Source: Burkholderiales bacterium
Lineage (GTDB): Bacteria; Pseudomonadota; Gammaproteobacteria; Burkholderiales; SG8-41
Length of the DNA stretch: 64,000 bases
Assembly (NCBI GenBank): GCA_030683105.1
Contig: JAUXMZ010000032.1
Location: 1-64,000 of the forward strand
Direction of reading: 5' to 3'
Shown here: piece by piece, positions 1-8,514 of the stretch
How positions within the stretch are numbered: the first letter of the stretch is position 1
Layout: each line of letters starts with the position of its first letter
Position numbers and translations under genes: made by a program
Notes under the pieces: model-generated
Databases searched by the model: none
The model's input: only the letters and a program-made list of their open reading frames with translations
What the model was told of the DNA's origin: nothing

Positions 1-21
1 TCCTCTGTGTCCTCTGTGTCA
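1..21. repeat. Right arm of a CACAGAG-type inverted-repeat element (cut by window edge)
   Basis: Tandem CTCTGTGTC words reading as the right arm of the paired-repeat elements found throughout the window. The left arm would lie outside. It sits about 15 bases from the end of the SMP-30-like gene. Confidence 0.7.
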
Positions 22-35
22 ATGGGGTTAGGGAG

Positions 36-965
36 TTATTGCAGGCCGTAGAGCTTCTTGCCCGGGAACGGCACTTTTGCCGTCAGCACGTCGCCCGTCA
101 ACGCTTCGGTAATGAATATCGACTTCATGTCCGGACCGCCGAAGGCCACATTGTCGAGGTGGTGGTGCCGGCTGTGATCTTTGGACGAGATCAAATGCGT
201 CGGCAGCATGTTGGCATCGAAGCGCCAGATGCCCACGCCCAGCTGGCACACGAGCAGGCCGTTTTCGCCGTCCATCTCGATACCGTCGGGCCCGGCGACA
301 CCGCCGGAGAGCTGGATCGCCAGGCCGGTTTTTGACACCGAACCGTCGGCCATCAGCGGCAGGCGCCACACGGAGTTCGAGCGCGTCATGCCGACGTAGA
401 CGTGCTTTTCGGTGGTGGCGAGCGTGATGCCGTTGGGGCTGGGCCCGTTCTCGAGCAGACGCCGCAGCTCGCCGTTGGCCTTGAGGCGGTAGACGCGGCC
501 GGTCGGATCGACGATGCCGGTCTGGCCCTGGTCGGTGAAATACAGATCGCCGTTCGAGGCGAAGTGCAGGTCGTTCAGGCCCTTGAAGCTTTCGCTGTAC
601 GCCGTGCGCAGGATCGTCTCCAGTTTTCCGGTCTTGACGTCGAGCGCGAGCAGGCCCTCCTTGTAGTCGCAGATGAACAGCCGGCCGTCCTTGTGAAATT
701 TCATGCCGTTGGGCCAGCCGTCATACTGGATGACCAGTTCCCAGTTGCCTTTCGGGTCGATGCGGAAAATGCGTCCGAACGGAATGTCGCACACATAAAG
801 ATTGCCTTCACGGTCGAAAGCCGGTGCTTCAAGAAAACACTCGACCTCGGCGTTCTGCCGGTTGGGATCGGACCATGCGCTGCGGCTTTTTTTGCGAAAT
901 TTTCCGGGTATCGAGGTGAAGACTTCGGCGTGGATGTGTTCGAGCGGCTTGAATGGGTTGAGCAT
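36..965 (-). CDS. SMP-30/gluconolactonase/LRE-family protein
   Basis: Six-bladed beta-propeller hydrolase of the SMP-30/gluconolaconase/LRE-like family, which usually opens lactones with a divalent metal. The 309-residue product has repeated blade motifs (DREGNLYVCD, DGRLFICD, NGDLYFTDQ, PSPNGITLA, GPDGIEMD), which fits the family length. The frame stays open upstream to 1046, but I chose the ATG at 965 because homologues start near MLNPFKPLEH and the extra 27 residues run through a heptamer repeat (990-1006). There is no recognisable signal peptide, so it is probably cytoplasmic. It is divergent from the dehalogenase-like gene at 1124. The substrate is unknown; a sugar lactone or lactone from ring-cleavage catabolism is plausible. 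Confidence 0.8.
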   Translation of the reverse strand: MLNPFKPLEHIHAEVFTSIPGKFRKKSRSAWSDPNRQNAEVECFLEAPAFDREGNLYVCDIPFGRIFRIDPKGNWELVIQYDGWPNGMKFHKDGRLFICDYKEGLLALDVKTGKLETILRTAYSESFKGLNDLHFASNGDLYFTDQGQTGIVDPTGRVYRLKANGELRRLLENGPSPNGITLATTEKHVYVGMTRSNSVWRLPLMADGSVSKTGLAIQLSGGVAGPDGIEMDGENGLLVCQLGVGIWRFDANMLPTHLISSKDHSRHHHLDNVAFGGPDMKSIFITEALTGDVLTAKVPFPGKKLYGLQ

Positions 966-989
966 GTTTAGATCCGTGTATGGTTGATC

Positions 990-1006
990 GTGATTCGTGA
1001 TTCGTG
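990..1006. repeat. Heptamer tandem repeat (GTGATTC)2
   Basis: Two perfect GTGATTC units plus GTG, in the divergent gap upstream of the SMP-30-like gene. One of five heptamer tracts in the window, all in gene-proximal intergenic DNA. Confidence 0.7.
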
Positions 1007-1123
1007 AAAGATGCGACATGTTAACAAATGATGGACCGCATGACACGAATGAAGACCGGATTATGGAACACTGGCTTGGATCAGGCGAGTTGGTGTAGCG
1101 TATGCCGGTAAAAGGAGATCAGC

Positions 1124-2008
1124 ATGTATGAGAATTTCAAGCAGGTCCAGATTCAAACCAGCGATCCTGAAGTGAAAATCAATCTGCGTTACGGCGGCAA
1201 AGGCCCGCCGCTGCTGCTGATCCACGGCAATCCGCTCACGCACGTGCACTGGCATCAGGTGGCGCCGCGGCTGGCTAAAGATTTCACTGTGGTGGCGACC
1301 GACTTGAGGGGGTATGGCGACAGCGGCAAGCCGCGCGGCAGGGACGATCACAGCAACTATTCCTTTCGCCGCATGGCGCAGGACCAGGTCGATGTGATGG
1401 CGCACCTCGGATTCGGCTCGTTCTTCGTTGCCGGTCACGATCGCGGTGCGCGCACCGCGTTCCGCATGGCGCTCGATCATCCCGACAAGGTGCTGAAGTT
1501 CGCCAGCTTCGACATTCTGCCGACGCACCATATTTTCACGCACATGAGCCGGGAATGGGCTCTGAACTCGTACCACTGGTTTTTCATGGCCCAGCCTTAC
1601 GACATCCCGGAAAAACTGATCGAGGGCAAAGAGGATTATTACATCCTCAAGAAGCTCACCAAAATGGGCATAGGCAAAGGCGGGTTCAGCGAGGAAACGC
1701 TCAGGGAATATGCACGCTGCTGCACACCGGAAAACATCCACGGGGTGTGCGAGGACTACCGTGCCGGCGCCACGCTCGATTTCGAGATGGACAAGGCTGA
1801 CTTCGATGCCGGGCGCAAGATTCAGTGCCCGGCGGCCATCTACTGGGGGGAGTTGAGCCACACGGAGAAGTTCTTCGACCCGCGCAAGGCGTGGCCGCAG
1901 TACTGCGCCGACATCCGGCGCATCCGCTCGCTGCCGTGCGGGCATTACCCGGCGGAGCAGGTGCCGGACGAGGTCTACAGCGAGCTTTACGGCTTCTTTA
2001 AGTCTTAG
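1124..2008 (+). CDS. Alpha/beta hydrolase of the haloacetate (fluoroacetate) dehalogenase type
   Basis: A 294-residue alpha/beta-hydrolase. HGNP at residues 35-38 forms the oxyanion region. The nucleophile elbow GHDRGAR puts an aspartate (D106), not a serine, at the nucleophile position, followed by R107 and R110, the arginine pair that binds carboxylate in fluoroacetate dehalogenases. H151-W152 match the halide-binding His-Trp pair, D130 the acid, and H274 (CGHYPAEQ) the catalytic histidine. This complete set makes hydrolytic dehalogenation of a 2-haloacid (haloacetate to glycolate) more likely than an epoxide hydrolase role. A good ribosome binding site (AAAGGAG) precedes the ATG. Cytoplasmic, probably monocistronic. 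Fluoride specificity cannot be read from sequence. Confidence 0.82.
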   Translation: MYENFKQVQIQTSDPEVKINLRYGGKGPPLLLIHGNPLTHVHWHQVAPRLAKDFTVVATDLRGYGDSGKPRGRDDHSNYSFRRMAQDQVDVMAHLGFGSFFVAGHDRGARTAFRMALDHPDKVLKFASFDILPTHHIFTHMSREWALNSYHWFFMAQPYDIPEKLIEGKEDYYILKKLTKMGIGKGGFSEETLREYARCCTPENIHGVCEDYRAGATLDFEMDKADFDAGRKIQCPAAIYWGELSHTEKFFDPRKAWPQYCADIRRIRSLPCGHYPAEQVPDEVYSELYGFFKS

Positions 2009-2271
2009 GCGCTTGCCGGATCCGAGGCAGATCAGCGCCCCGGAACACCGCGGCTTTGGACAGTTTCTGGAAGTACCGGCCGTTGCCCGGGCCTCGTGGG
2101 ATTTTGATGTAGGTCAAGGTGGAAAATAAAAAGGCCGGTAGTATCGGCGGCTGGAAGGCTGCACAAAATAGAAAAGAGATTGTGAAAACAAGGTCGACTG
2201 GCGCATTAGCCGGCCTGGAGTTTGGCTCTGTTGTGCGACGTTCATCGTTCAATGCCAGTTTGGAGGGTGTC

Positions 2272-2694
2272 ATGTTCGGCCAAAGAATCAGAAGCGTCAT
2301 GGAGCATAAAAAGGTTTTGATTGCTCCGCCGGATACCACTGTCAGCACAGCTGCCCGGTTGATGGCGACCAAAAACGTCGGCGCGGTCATGGTCGTCGAA
2401 CAGGAACGCCTGATCGGTATTTTTACCGAGCGCGATGCCGTGTATCGTGTCGTTGCACGCGGGCTTGACGCGCAGACCACCCCGTTGTCCGAAGTGATGA
2501 CGACGTCACCGCGGACTGTCGATCCCGACAAGACTTACGGGTTTGCGCTGCTCATGATGTACGAGAACGGCTTCCGCCACGTACCGGTGATCGAAAACGG
2601 CAAACTCATCGGCATCGTCTCGACCCGCAATGCGCTGGATCCCGAATTGGAAGAGTTCGTATCCGAAGCGGAGCGGCGCAAACACATCGCCTAG
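2272..2694 (+). CDS. CBS-domain pair protein
   Basis: A 140-residue protein of two CBS motifs (roughly residues 8-60 and 75-130) with no catalytic domain. Such stand-alone Bateman modules bind adenine nucleotides and regulate other proteins. Visible hallmarks are ATKNVGAVMVVEQ with GIFTERD at the end of CBS1 and YENGFRHVPVIENGKLIGIVSTRN in CBS2 (split here as YENGFRHVPVIE and GKLIGIVSTRN). The frame is open from 2119, but the ATG at 2272 has a strong Shine-Dalgarno (GGAGGG) just upstream and gives the usual family length. Convergent with the LigJ-type gene. The 263 bases before it (2009-2271) show nothing else I can identify. Confidence 0.85.
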   Translation: MFGQRIRSVMEHKKVLIAPPDTTVSTAARLMATKNVGAVMVVEQERLIGIFTERDAVYRVVARGLDAQTTPLSEVMTTSPRTVDPDKTYGFALLMMYENGFRHVPVIENGKLIGIVSTRNALDPELEEFVSEAERRKHIA

Positions 2695-2741
2695 CGCTTG
2701 CCGGACCCGGGGCCGGCTCGGGTGCTTCACATCGCGGACTG

Positions 2742-3758
2742 TCAGGCGCCGCGAGCAACCAAGCGGCTGTATACCTTGCGCGTGTTGCCTTGGAAGATCT
2801 TTTCTTTATCCGCGGCACTTACCCAGTCTATCGCATCGATATAGCGCTTGGTGTCGTCATAGTAGTGGCCCGTTTCGGGATCGATGCCCCGCACCGCGCC
2901 GACCATCTCCGAGGCGAACAGGATGTTGTCCGCCGGGATGACCTTGAGCAGCAGTTCGATGCCGGGCTTGTGATAGACGCAGGTGTCGAAGAACACGTTG
3001 TTCAGCAACAGTTCTTTCAATGGCGGCCGGCCCATGTCCTGCGCGATCCCGCGATAGCGGCCCCAGTGGTAGGGCACGGCGCCGCCGCCGTGCGGGATGA
3101 CGAATTTCAGAGTGGGAAAATCCCTGAACAGGTCGGAGGTGAGGAACTGCATGAACGCCGTGGTATCGGCGTTGATGTAATGGGCGCCGGTGAAGTGGAA
3201 ATTAGGGTTGCAGGAGGCGCTGACGTGCACCATCGCCGGCACGTCGAGCTCCACCATTTTTTCGTAGAGCGGGTACCACCACTTGTCGGTCAGCGGCGGA
3301 TCGGTCCAGTAGCCGCCCGACGGGTCGGGATTGAGGTTGCAGCCGATGAAGCCGTATTCTTTTACGCAGCGCTCCAGCTCGGCTATGCAATTGTCCGGTC
3401 TGACCCCGGGACTCTGGGGCAGCTGGCAGACGCCGACGAAATTTTCAGGATACAGGGTGCAGATGCGGTGTATCAATTCGTTGCAGATCCCCGACCACAA
3501 TTCGCTGGTGGCGGCAGTGCCGATGTGATGTCCCATGCCCCCGGCGCGCGGCGAGAATACGGTGAGGTCGGTGCCGCGGTTGCGCTGGAGCTTCAGTTGC
3601 GCGCCCTCGAGGCTTTCGCGCAGCTGGTCATCGCTGATGGGCAGTGAGTCTTTCGCCGGGCTTGAGGACGGATCCTTGAGCCCCTCGATCTGGCGCTTTC
3701 GGAATTCTTCCAGCGCTTTGGGTGCGGTGGTGTAGTGTCCGTGGCAGTCGATGATCAT
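2742..3758 (-). CDS. ligJ: Amidohydrolase-family 4-oxalomesaconate hydratase-like protein (LigJ type)
   Basis: A 338-residue amidohydrolase-2 protein. It starts MIIDCHGH, giving metal ligands H6 and H8. H178 (MVHVSAS), H223 (HGGGAVPY) and E284 (FASEMVG) fall at positions I recall as important in LigJ, and shared stretches such as LNPDP, WYPLYEK, HGGGA and IDPETG fit LigJ. LigJ hydrates 4-oxalomesaconate to 4-carboxy-4-hydroxy-2-oxoadipate in protocatechuate 4,5-cleavage and gallate pathways. No ring-cleavage dioxygenase is in the window, so the true substrate may be another unsaturated polycarboxylate. The start at 3758 removes a 19-residue upstream extension. It is the last gene of a minus-strand run, 17 bases after the Bug gene. 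Confidence 0.72.
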   Translation of the reverse strand: MIIDCHGHYTTAPKALEEFRKRQIEGLKDPSSSPAKDSLPISDDQLRESLEGAQLKLQRNRGTDLTVFSPRAGGMGHHIGTAATSELWSGICNELIHRICTLYPENFVGVCQLPQSPGVRPDNCIAELERCVKEYGFIGCNLNPDPSGGYWTDPPLTDKWWYPLYEKMVELDVPAMVHVSASCNPNFHFTGAHYINADTTAFMQFLTSDLFRDFPTLKFVIPHGGGAVPYHWGRYRGIAQDMGRPPLKELLLNNVFFDTCVYHKPGIELLLKVIPADNILFASEMVGAVRGIDPETGHYYDDTKRYIDAIDWVSAADKEKIFQGNTRKVYSRLVARGA

Positions 3759-3775
3759 TTTAGGCGCTCTTATTG

Positions 3776-4750
3776 CTATTCCTTGATGTTCGAGCGTTTG
3801 ATGATGGGGACCCACTTTTTCTCTTCCTCGCGGACGAACTTCGTGAACTCTGCCGGTGAGCCGGGGGTGGCGTCGATGCCCCGGTCTTTCAGTTGCTGGA
3901 TGACGTCCGGGGACTTCAGCGCAGCCACGAGCTCCTTGTTGAACCGGTCGATGACCGGTTTGGGGGTCCTGGCCGGCGCGAGCAGCCCGTACCAGTTGGT
4001 CGCGGCGTAACCGGGCACGCCGGATTCCGCCACGGTGGGCACGTCGGGCAATGCCACGGCGCGCTTCACCCCGGTCACTGCGATGGCGCGCGCCTTGCCG
4101 GAGCGAACATGCGGCACGGCGGTCGAAATCACCGCCACGAAAGACGGCACGTGCCCGGCGATGAGGTCGGTGATCGCGGGCCCGCCTCCCTTGTAGGGAA
4201 CGTGCGACATCTGGATGCCGGCCATGGATTCGAGCAGCACGGTCGCGAGATGTCCCGGGCTGCCAATGCCGGAACTGGCGTAGTTCAACTGCCCCGGTTT
4301 GGATTTGGCGAGCGCGATGAACTCTTTCAGGTTCTTCGCCGCGACCGACGGGTGCACGATGATGATGTTCTGCAGCGAGACCATCATGCCGATTGGCGCG
4401 AAACTCTTGTACGGGTCGTAGGGGACTTTCTGGATCGACGGGCTGGTCACTAGCGTGCCGATATGGCCGAAGCCGACCGTATGTCCGTCAGGCTCGGAGC
4501 GTGCAAGAATGTCCAGGGAAATCACGCCGTTAGCCCCGGGGCGGTTGTCGACCACGACCTGTTTGCCGAATGCTTCCGACAATCTGGGCTGGAGAATCCG
4601 CGCCACGAGGTCGGTCGCACCGCCCGGCGGGAAGCCCACGATCATGCGCACCGGTTTGGTCGGGAAGTCCTGGGCGAAAGCGGAGGCCGTTGCCAGGGCG
4701 GTGACGGATATTGCCAACATCATTCTTGAAACGAGCTGCCGGGTTCTCAT
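3776..4750 (-). CDS. Tripartite tricarboxylate transporter substrate-binding protein (Bug/TctC)
   Basis: Periplasmic binding protein of the Bug/TctC family, 324 residues. A signal peptide of about 30 residues ends SAFA|QDFP. The mature start FPTKPVRMIVGFPPGGATD carries the family PGG-x-x-D ligand loop, and VPYKGGGPA and the LPDVPTVAESG motif follow. The ATG at 4750 has AGGAAAG before it; upstream in-frame sequence is not signal-like. It would present a small carboxylate to a TctAB permease, which is not encoded here. It lies between a second Bug gene and the LigJ-type hydratase, so a role in importing that pathway's substrate is an inference. Confidence 0.9.
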   Translation of the reverse strand: MRTRQLVSRMMLAISVTALATASAFAQDFPTKPVRMIVGFPPGGATDLVARILQPRLSEAFGKQVVVDNRPGANGVISLDILARSEPDGHTVGFGHIGTLVTSPSIQKVPYDPYKSFAPIGMMVSLQNIIIVHPSVAAKNLKEFIALAKSKPGQLNYASSGIGSPGHLATVLLESMAGIQMSHVPYKGGGPAITDLIAGHVPSFVAVISTAVPHVRSGKARAIAVTGVKRAVALPDVPTVAESGVPGYAATNWYGLLAPARTPKPVIDRFNKELVAALKSPDVIQQLKDRGIDATPGSPAEFTKFVREEEKKWVPIIKRSNIKE

Positions 4751-4814
4751 GGTTCTTTCCTGTTCCTTGCACAAATTGTAGGTCGGGAATCCTTTCCCGT
4801 TTTTCATTTTAGGA

Positions 4815-4839
4815 GTTTGCCGGACCAAGTCCGACAAAC
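4815..4839 (-). other. Intra-operon hairpin, REP-like
   Basis: Inverted repeat GTTTGCCGGAC / GTCCGACAAAC (10 of 11 pairs, 3-base loop), two bases past the stop of the Bug gene at 4842 and about 65 bases before the next Bug start. No T-run follows on either strand, so it may stabilise the upstream mRNA or attenuate rather than act as a classical terminator. A related TTGTCGGACTT core recurs at 57553-57586. Confidence 0.55.
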
Positions 4840-4841
4840 GC

Positions 4842-5804
4842 CTAGTTCGTGTGGTACAGCCCGGCGGCCTTGATCACCTTCTCCCACTGCGCTTTCTCGG
4901 AGCGGATATAGGCGCCGAAATTCTCGGGCGTGCTGGGCGCTGCGTCCAGGCCCTGCTTGAACAGGAACTCCTTGACGTCGGGCAGATTGAGCACGGCGAC
5001 GACTTCCTTGTTCAGGCGGTTGATGATCGCGCGCGGGGTGCCGGCGGGAACGAGCACGCCATACCAGTTGTTGGCTTCGAAGCCTTTCAGGCCTGCTTCA
5101 GAAATCGTGGGCAGATCGGGCACCAGTCCTGAGCGCTTGGCGGTGGTGACGGCAAGCGCCCTGATCCGGCCGGTAGTGATGTGGGGCACGGAGCTTGCCG
5201 CGGTGGCGAAGATAAGATTGATGTTGCCCGCGACCAGGTCAACTATGGACGGGCCGCCGCCCTTGTACGGCACGTGCACGATCTTGGTTCCAGCCTGCAG
5301 GTTGAACAATTCCAGCGCGAGATGGCCGGCGCCCCCGACGCCGGAAGATCCGCCATTCAGGGACTTGGTCTTGGCGAGCGCGATCAGTTCTTTGACGGTT
5401 TTGGCCGGCACCGACGGATGCACGACGAGGATATTGGTTGAGTCCACCGCGCGCGATACCGGCAGCACGTCCTTGAGCGGATCGAACGACAGTTTCTTGT
5501 ACAGGCTAGGATTGATGGCCAGCGCGGCGATCGTGCCCATCAGAACTGTGTAGCCGTCGGGGTTGGCCCGCGCGGTAATCTCGGTGGCGATGTTGCCCGC
5601 CGCGCCCGGCCGGTTATCGATAATGACCTGCTGACCGAGACGCTCCGAAAGCTTGCCGCCCATGGCGCGGGCGGTCGTGTCGGTGCCGCCGCCGGGCGCA
5701 AAGCCCACCAGCATGCGTATCGGCTTGTTCGGGTACTCGGCAGCGGTTGCTGCAATGGGCGCGAGCAAACAAGCCAGGGCCAGCGGTTTGATGTATTTAT
5801 TCAT
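4842..5804 (-). CDS. Tripartite tricarboxylate transporter substrate-binding protein (Bug/TctC)
   Basis: A 320-residue Bug/TctC periplasmic binding protein. A signal peptide of about 22 residues ends ATAAEYP, then YPNKPIRMLVGFAPGGGTD, VPYKGGGPSIVD and LPTISEAG. The ATG at 5804 is preceded by a clear GAGGAGA ribosome binding site; the reading frame extends to 5993 but that part is out-of-frame sequence of the PdxA-like gene. It is a paralogue of the next gene (3776-4750), and the two form a tandem Bug pair between metabolic genes. Ligand unknown; family members bind mono-, di- or tricarboxylates and nicotinate-like acids. Confidence 0.9.
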   Translation of the reverse strand: MNKYIKPLALACLLAPIAATAAEYPNKPIRMLVGFAPGGGTDTTARAMGGKLSERLGQQVIIDNRPGAAGNIATEITARANPDGYTVLMGTIAALAINPSLYKKLSFDPLKDVLPVSRAVDSTNILVVHPSVPAKTVKELIALAKTKSLNGGSSGVGGAGHLALELFNLQAGTKIVHVPYKGGGPSIVDLVAGNINLIFATAASSVPHITTGRIRALAVTTAKRSGLVPDLPTISEAGLKGFEANNWYGVLVPAGTPRAIINRLNKEVVAVLNLPDVKEFLFKQGLDAAPSTPENFGAYIRSEKAQWEKVIKAAGLYHTN

Positions 5805-5853
5805 GATTTCTCCTCGTTTTAGTATGCGGGGTAAGGGGATTATACGATGAGTC

Positions 5854-6900
5854 TCAGGCTGCCGTGCTTGCATGCGATTGCGCTTCGCAGGCTGCGCGGC
5901 GGGAAGCCGCCATGCGGGCCGCGATCGTGAAGGCATGTTCCAGCGCACCACGGTCCGCCTTGCCCTGGCCGACGATGTCGTAGGCCGTGCCATGCGCGGG
6001 CGTCGTGAACACGGTCTTGAGGCCCGCAGTAACCGTCACACCCTTGTTGAAGCCCAGCAGTTTGGTCGCGATCTGTCCCTGGTCGTGGTACATCATCACC
6101 ACGCCGTCGAATTCGCCGCGCAGCGCCTTCAGAAAAATGGTGTCGGACGGTATGGGACCGGTGCAGGCTATCCCGGTTGCACGCAGTTTCTCGACTGTGG
6201 GCCGGATAACGCGGATTTCCTCGTCGCCGAACAGGCCGTTTTCGCCGTTGTGCGGATTGAGCGCCGCCACGCCGATGCGCGGCTGGGCATGACCTGTGGC
6301 ACGCAGCGTGTCATGGGCGAGATTGATCGCAGAGGTGATGCGCTCGGGCGTGATCATGTTCACTGCTTCGCGCAGCGCGACGTGCGAGGTGACGCGGAAG
6401 GTGCAGAATTCCTTGATCACGTTCATTTCGCCGAAAAAACCGCTGTGGTTCGTGAGCTTGGCGAACATCTGGTGTTCGTCGTTGAATTTCCAGCCGCCTT
6501 TGTTGAGCGCGCCTTTGTTGAGCGGCGCAAAACAGATGCCGTCCAGAATGCCGGCCATCGCGAGATCAATCATGACCTTCAGCGTATCGCCGCTCAGCCG
6601 GCCCGAATCGGCGGAAAATTCTCCGCGTTTGAATTGTGTGGGATCGATATTGCGCAGATCAACGAGCGGCACATCGTTGCGCGGCCATTTCACTTCAGCC
6701 ATGTCGCTGTAAGCGGTATAGGGCAGGGTGACGCCGGCATCCCGCATGCCGAGTTCGAACACGCGCGCATCGCCTATGATCACCACACGTGCATGGTCGG
6801 TGGTCACGCCGGAGGCAAGCAGCTTGGCTGAAATTTCAGGACCTATGCCGGTAACGTCACCCAGCATGAGGCCGATCACGGGCAGCGCATTGTTACTCAT
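5854..6900 (-). CDS. PdxA-family NAD-dependent dehydrogenase (PdxA2-like)
   Basis: A 348-residue member of the PdxA family, which oxidises a phosphorylated or carboxylated hydroxyacid with decarboxylation. The three metal histidines are visible: H142 (NDEHQMF), H172 (TSHVALRE) and H271 (MMYHDQGQ). So is the conserved ALNPHNGENG loop. The N-terminal motif is GDVTGIGPE rather than the usual GDPAGIGPE. Context (LysR regulator, tartrate/malate-type dehydrogenase, MmgE/PrpD, Bug genes) argues for a catabolic paralogue, such as the 4-phospho-threonate type or a dihydrodiol-carboxylate dehydrogenase, and against vitamin B6 synthesis. About 50 bases separate it from the downstream Bug gene. Confidence 0.82.
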   Translation of the reverse strand: MSNNALPVIGLMLGDVTGIGPEISAKLLASGVTTDHARVVIIGDARVFELGMRDAGVTLPYTAYSDMAEVKWPRNDVPLVDLRNIDPTQFKRGEFSADSGRLSGDTLKVMIDLAMAGILDGICFAPLNKGALNKGGWKFNDEHQMFAKLTNHSGFFGEMNVIKEFCTFRVTSHVALREAVNMITPERITSAINLAHDTLRATGHAQPRIGVAALNPHNGENGLFGDEEIRVIRPTVEKLRATGIACTGPIPSDTIFLKALRGEFDGVVMMYHDQGQIATKLLGFNKGVTVTAGLKTVFTTPAHGTAYDIVGQGKADRGALEHAFTIAARMAASRRAACEAQSHASTAA

Positions 6901-7009
6901 GGATAATATCCTAATGCTTTGTTATATAGGGAAAATAGTAATAACGCAAGAGTGGCGCCAAGGCGGGGATGAATGCGCGAGCGCACTCGCGGCCCTCGCC
7001 TTCACGTGT

Positions 7010-8467
7010 TTACTTGCGCTTCGCTGGCTTCGCCACCTTGCGTGCTTTCGGCTTCGCACGATGTGCGCCGATGGCGAGCAAGCCGGTGAGTTTGCGGATG
7101 CTGCCGAGTTTTTCGAGATTGAACACGAGATCGATGATCTTTTCCGCGTTCGCCTTGGGCAGTTTGCCCCACGCCGCACATTCGCGGAACTTGTTGGATA
7201 GCTCTTCATCGGTCATCGGATTGGCCGGACTGCCTTTGCCGAAATCAGCGCGGCCGCCGATTTTCCGGCCATCGCTCAACTCGATGGCTATGATGGTGGT
7301 CATTTTCTCGTAACCGGCGGCTTCCGCTTCCGGATGCACGCTGAACTCGACTTTCTCTATCATTTTGCGCACATCGGCGCGGTTGACCACCTTGTCGGTA
7401 AATTCCGCGAGCCCCGCCTTGCGTTCCAGCAGCAGGATGGCCATGCAAAACTCCATGCTGAACTTGGCCTGCAGTTCGTTCTTCGGGCGATGGTGGATCA
7501 GCGCGTTGGGCATGTGGCGGTTGGTGCCGACCCTGACCCGCACCACCTGGCCGGGCTTGATGTCGTGCTGGCGGATGAGTTCCATCATCAGGCCCATGCC
7601 CGGATGGGTCAGCGAGCCGCTCGGATGCGGTTTGATCGAGACCCCGGGAAAGGCGAAGGTCCACGGCTTGCCGAGCTTGCCGTCTATCATTTCGGCATCG
7701 TAACCGCCGCCGGCCGCCTTGAAGAAACCGCGACCGGCTTCGAGCACGATCGGTGTTGCCGTCCAGCCCAGCTTGGCGAATTCGGCGGCGACGATGCCGG
7801 ACTCCGCCGACCGCCCGGGATGAAACGGCTTGGTCATGGTGCCGAAATTCTCGCGCAGTCCCGCCGACTGGCTGGCGCCTATGCCCAGCGCGCGCCGGGT
7901 CTGTTCCAGGTTCAGTCCCAGCATGCGGGAGGCGCCGGCGGCGGCGGCGATGGCGCCGATGGTGGCGGTCGAGTGAAAGCCGTGGTCATAGTGGCGCGGA
8001 TGGATCGCTTCGGAAATCTTGGTTTCCACCTCGACCGACAGTTGGTAGGCGGTCAGTACATCCAGACCCGAGCGGTTGTCGCGCTCGCCCAAGGCCAGCA
8101 CCGGCGGCAGCGCCGGGGCGGTCGGATGGGTGAGCAGGCCGTAGACGCGATCCTTGGCGACCGCGAGCTGGGTGTCGTCGTAATCGTCGGCATGGATGGC
8201 GATGCCGTTGGCGAACGCGGCGAAGCGCGCCGGCACTTTCATGTTGGTGCCGATGACGGTGCAGCCCTTGTCGGTCGGGAAGCCGAGCGATTTGAGATAG
8301 GTGCGCACGATGTGGCCGGATTCGGCAGCATTGCCGGCGAGCGCCAGCCCGAGGCCGTCGAGGATGGAACGCTTGCCCAGATGCGTGACGTCGGCTGGGA
8401 CGTGCGAGGGTTTGGTGGCGGTGATGAATTGCGCTACGTAGGCGGTCAGGGATTTTTCGGTGCTCAT
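7010..8467 (-). CDS. MmgE/PrpD family protein
   Basis: A 485-residue MmgE/PrpD protein, the fold of 2-methylcitrate dehydratase and cis-aconitate decarboxylase. Characteristic stretches are HADDYDDTQ (about residue 92), FHSTATIGAIAAAAG and FGTMTKPFHPGRSAESG. These enzymes dehydrate or decarboxylate tricarboxylates or hydroxyacids without an iron-sulfur cluster. It is 25-35 residues longer than usual because of a lysine/arginine-rich tail (KPKARKVAKPAKRK), whose role I cannot tell. The gene lies between the tartrate/malate-type dehydrogenase and the PdxA-like gene, in the same direction, so the three probably act on one substrate series. Confidence 0.85.
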   Translation of the reverse strand: MSTEKSLTAYVAQFITATKPSHVPADVTHLGKRSILDGLGLALAGNAAESGHIVRTYLKSLGFPTDKGCTVIGTNMKVPARFAAFANGIAIHADDYDDTQLAVAKDRVYGLLTHPTAPALPPVLALGERDNRSGLDVLTAYQLSVEVETKISEAIHPRHYDHGFHSTATIGAIAAAAGASRMLGLNLEQTRRALGIGASQSAGLRENFGTMTKPFHPGRSAESGIVAAEFAKLGWTATPIVLEAGRGFFKAAGGGYDAEMIDGKLGKPWTFAFPGVSIKPHPSGSLTHPGMGLMMELIRQHDIKPGQVVRVRVGTNRHMPNALIHHRPKNELQAKFSMEFCMAILLLERKAGLAEFTDKVVNRADVRKMIEKVEFSVHPEAEAAGYEKMTTIIAIELSDGRKIGGRADFGKGSPANPMTDEELSNKFRECAAWGKLPKANAEKIIDLVFNLEKLGSIRKLTGLLAIGAHRAKPKARKVAKPAKRK

Positions 8468-8514
8468 GTCTGTGTCTTTTGAAAAAGGTGTGGGGAGGTC
8501 AGTTTTTTTCGGGC

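Noticed and set aside
7334-8482. 382-residue plus-strand frame opposite the MmgE/PrpD gene
   Set aside because: Antisense shadow of a well-supported gene; no domain, signal or ribosome binding site.
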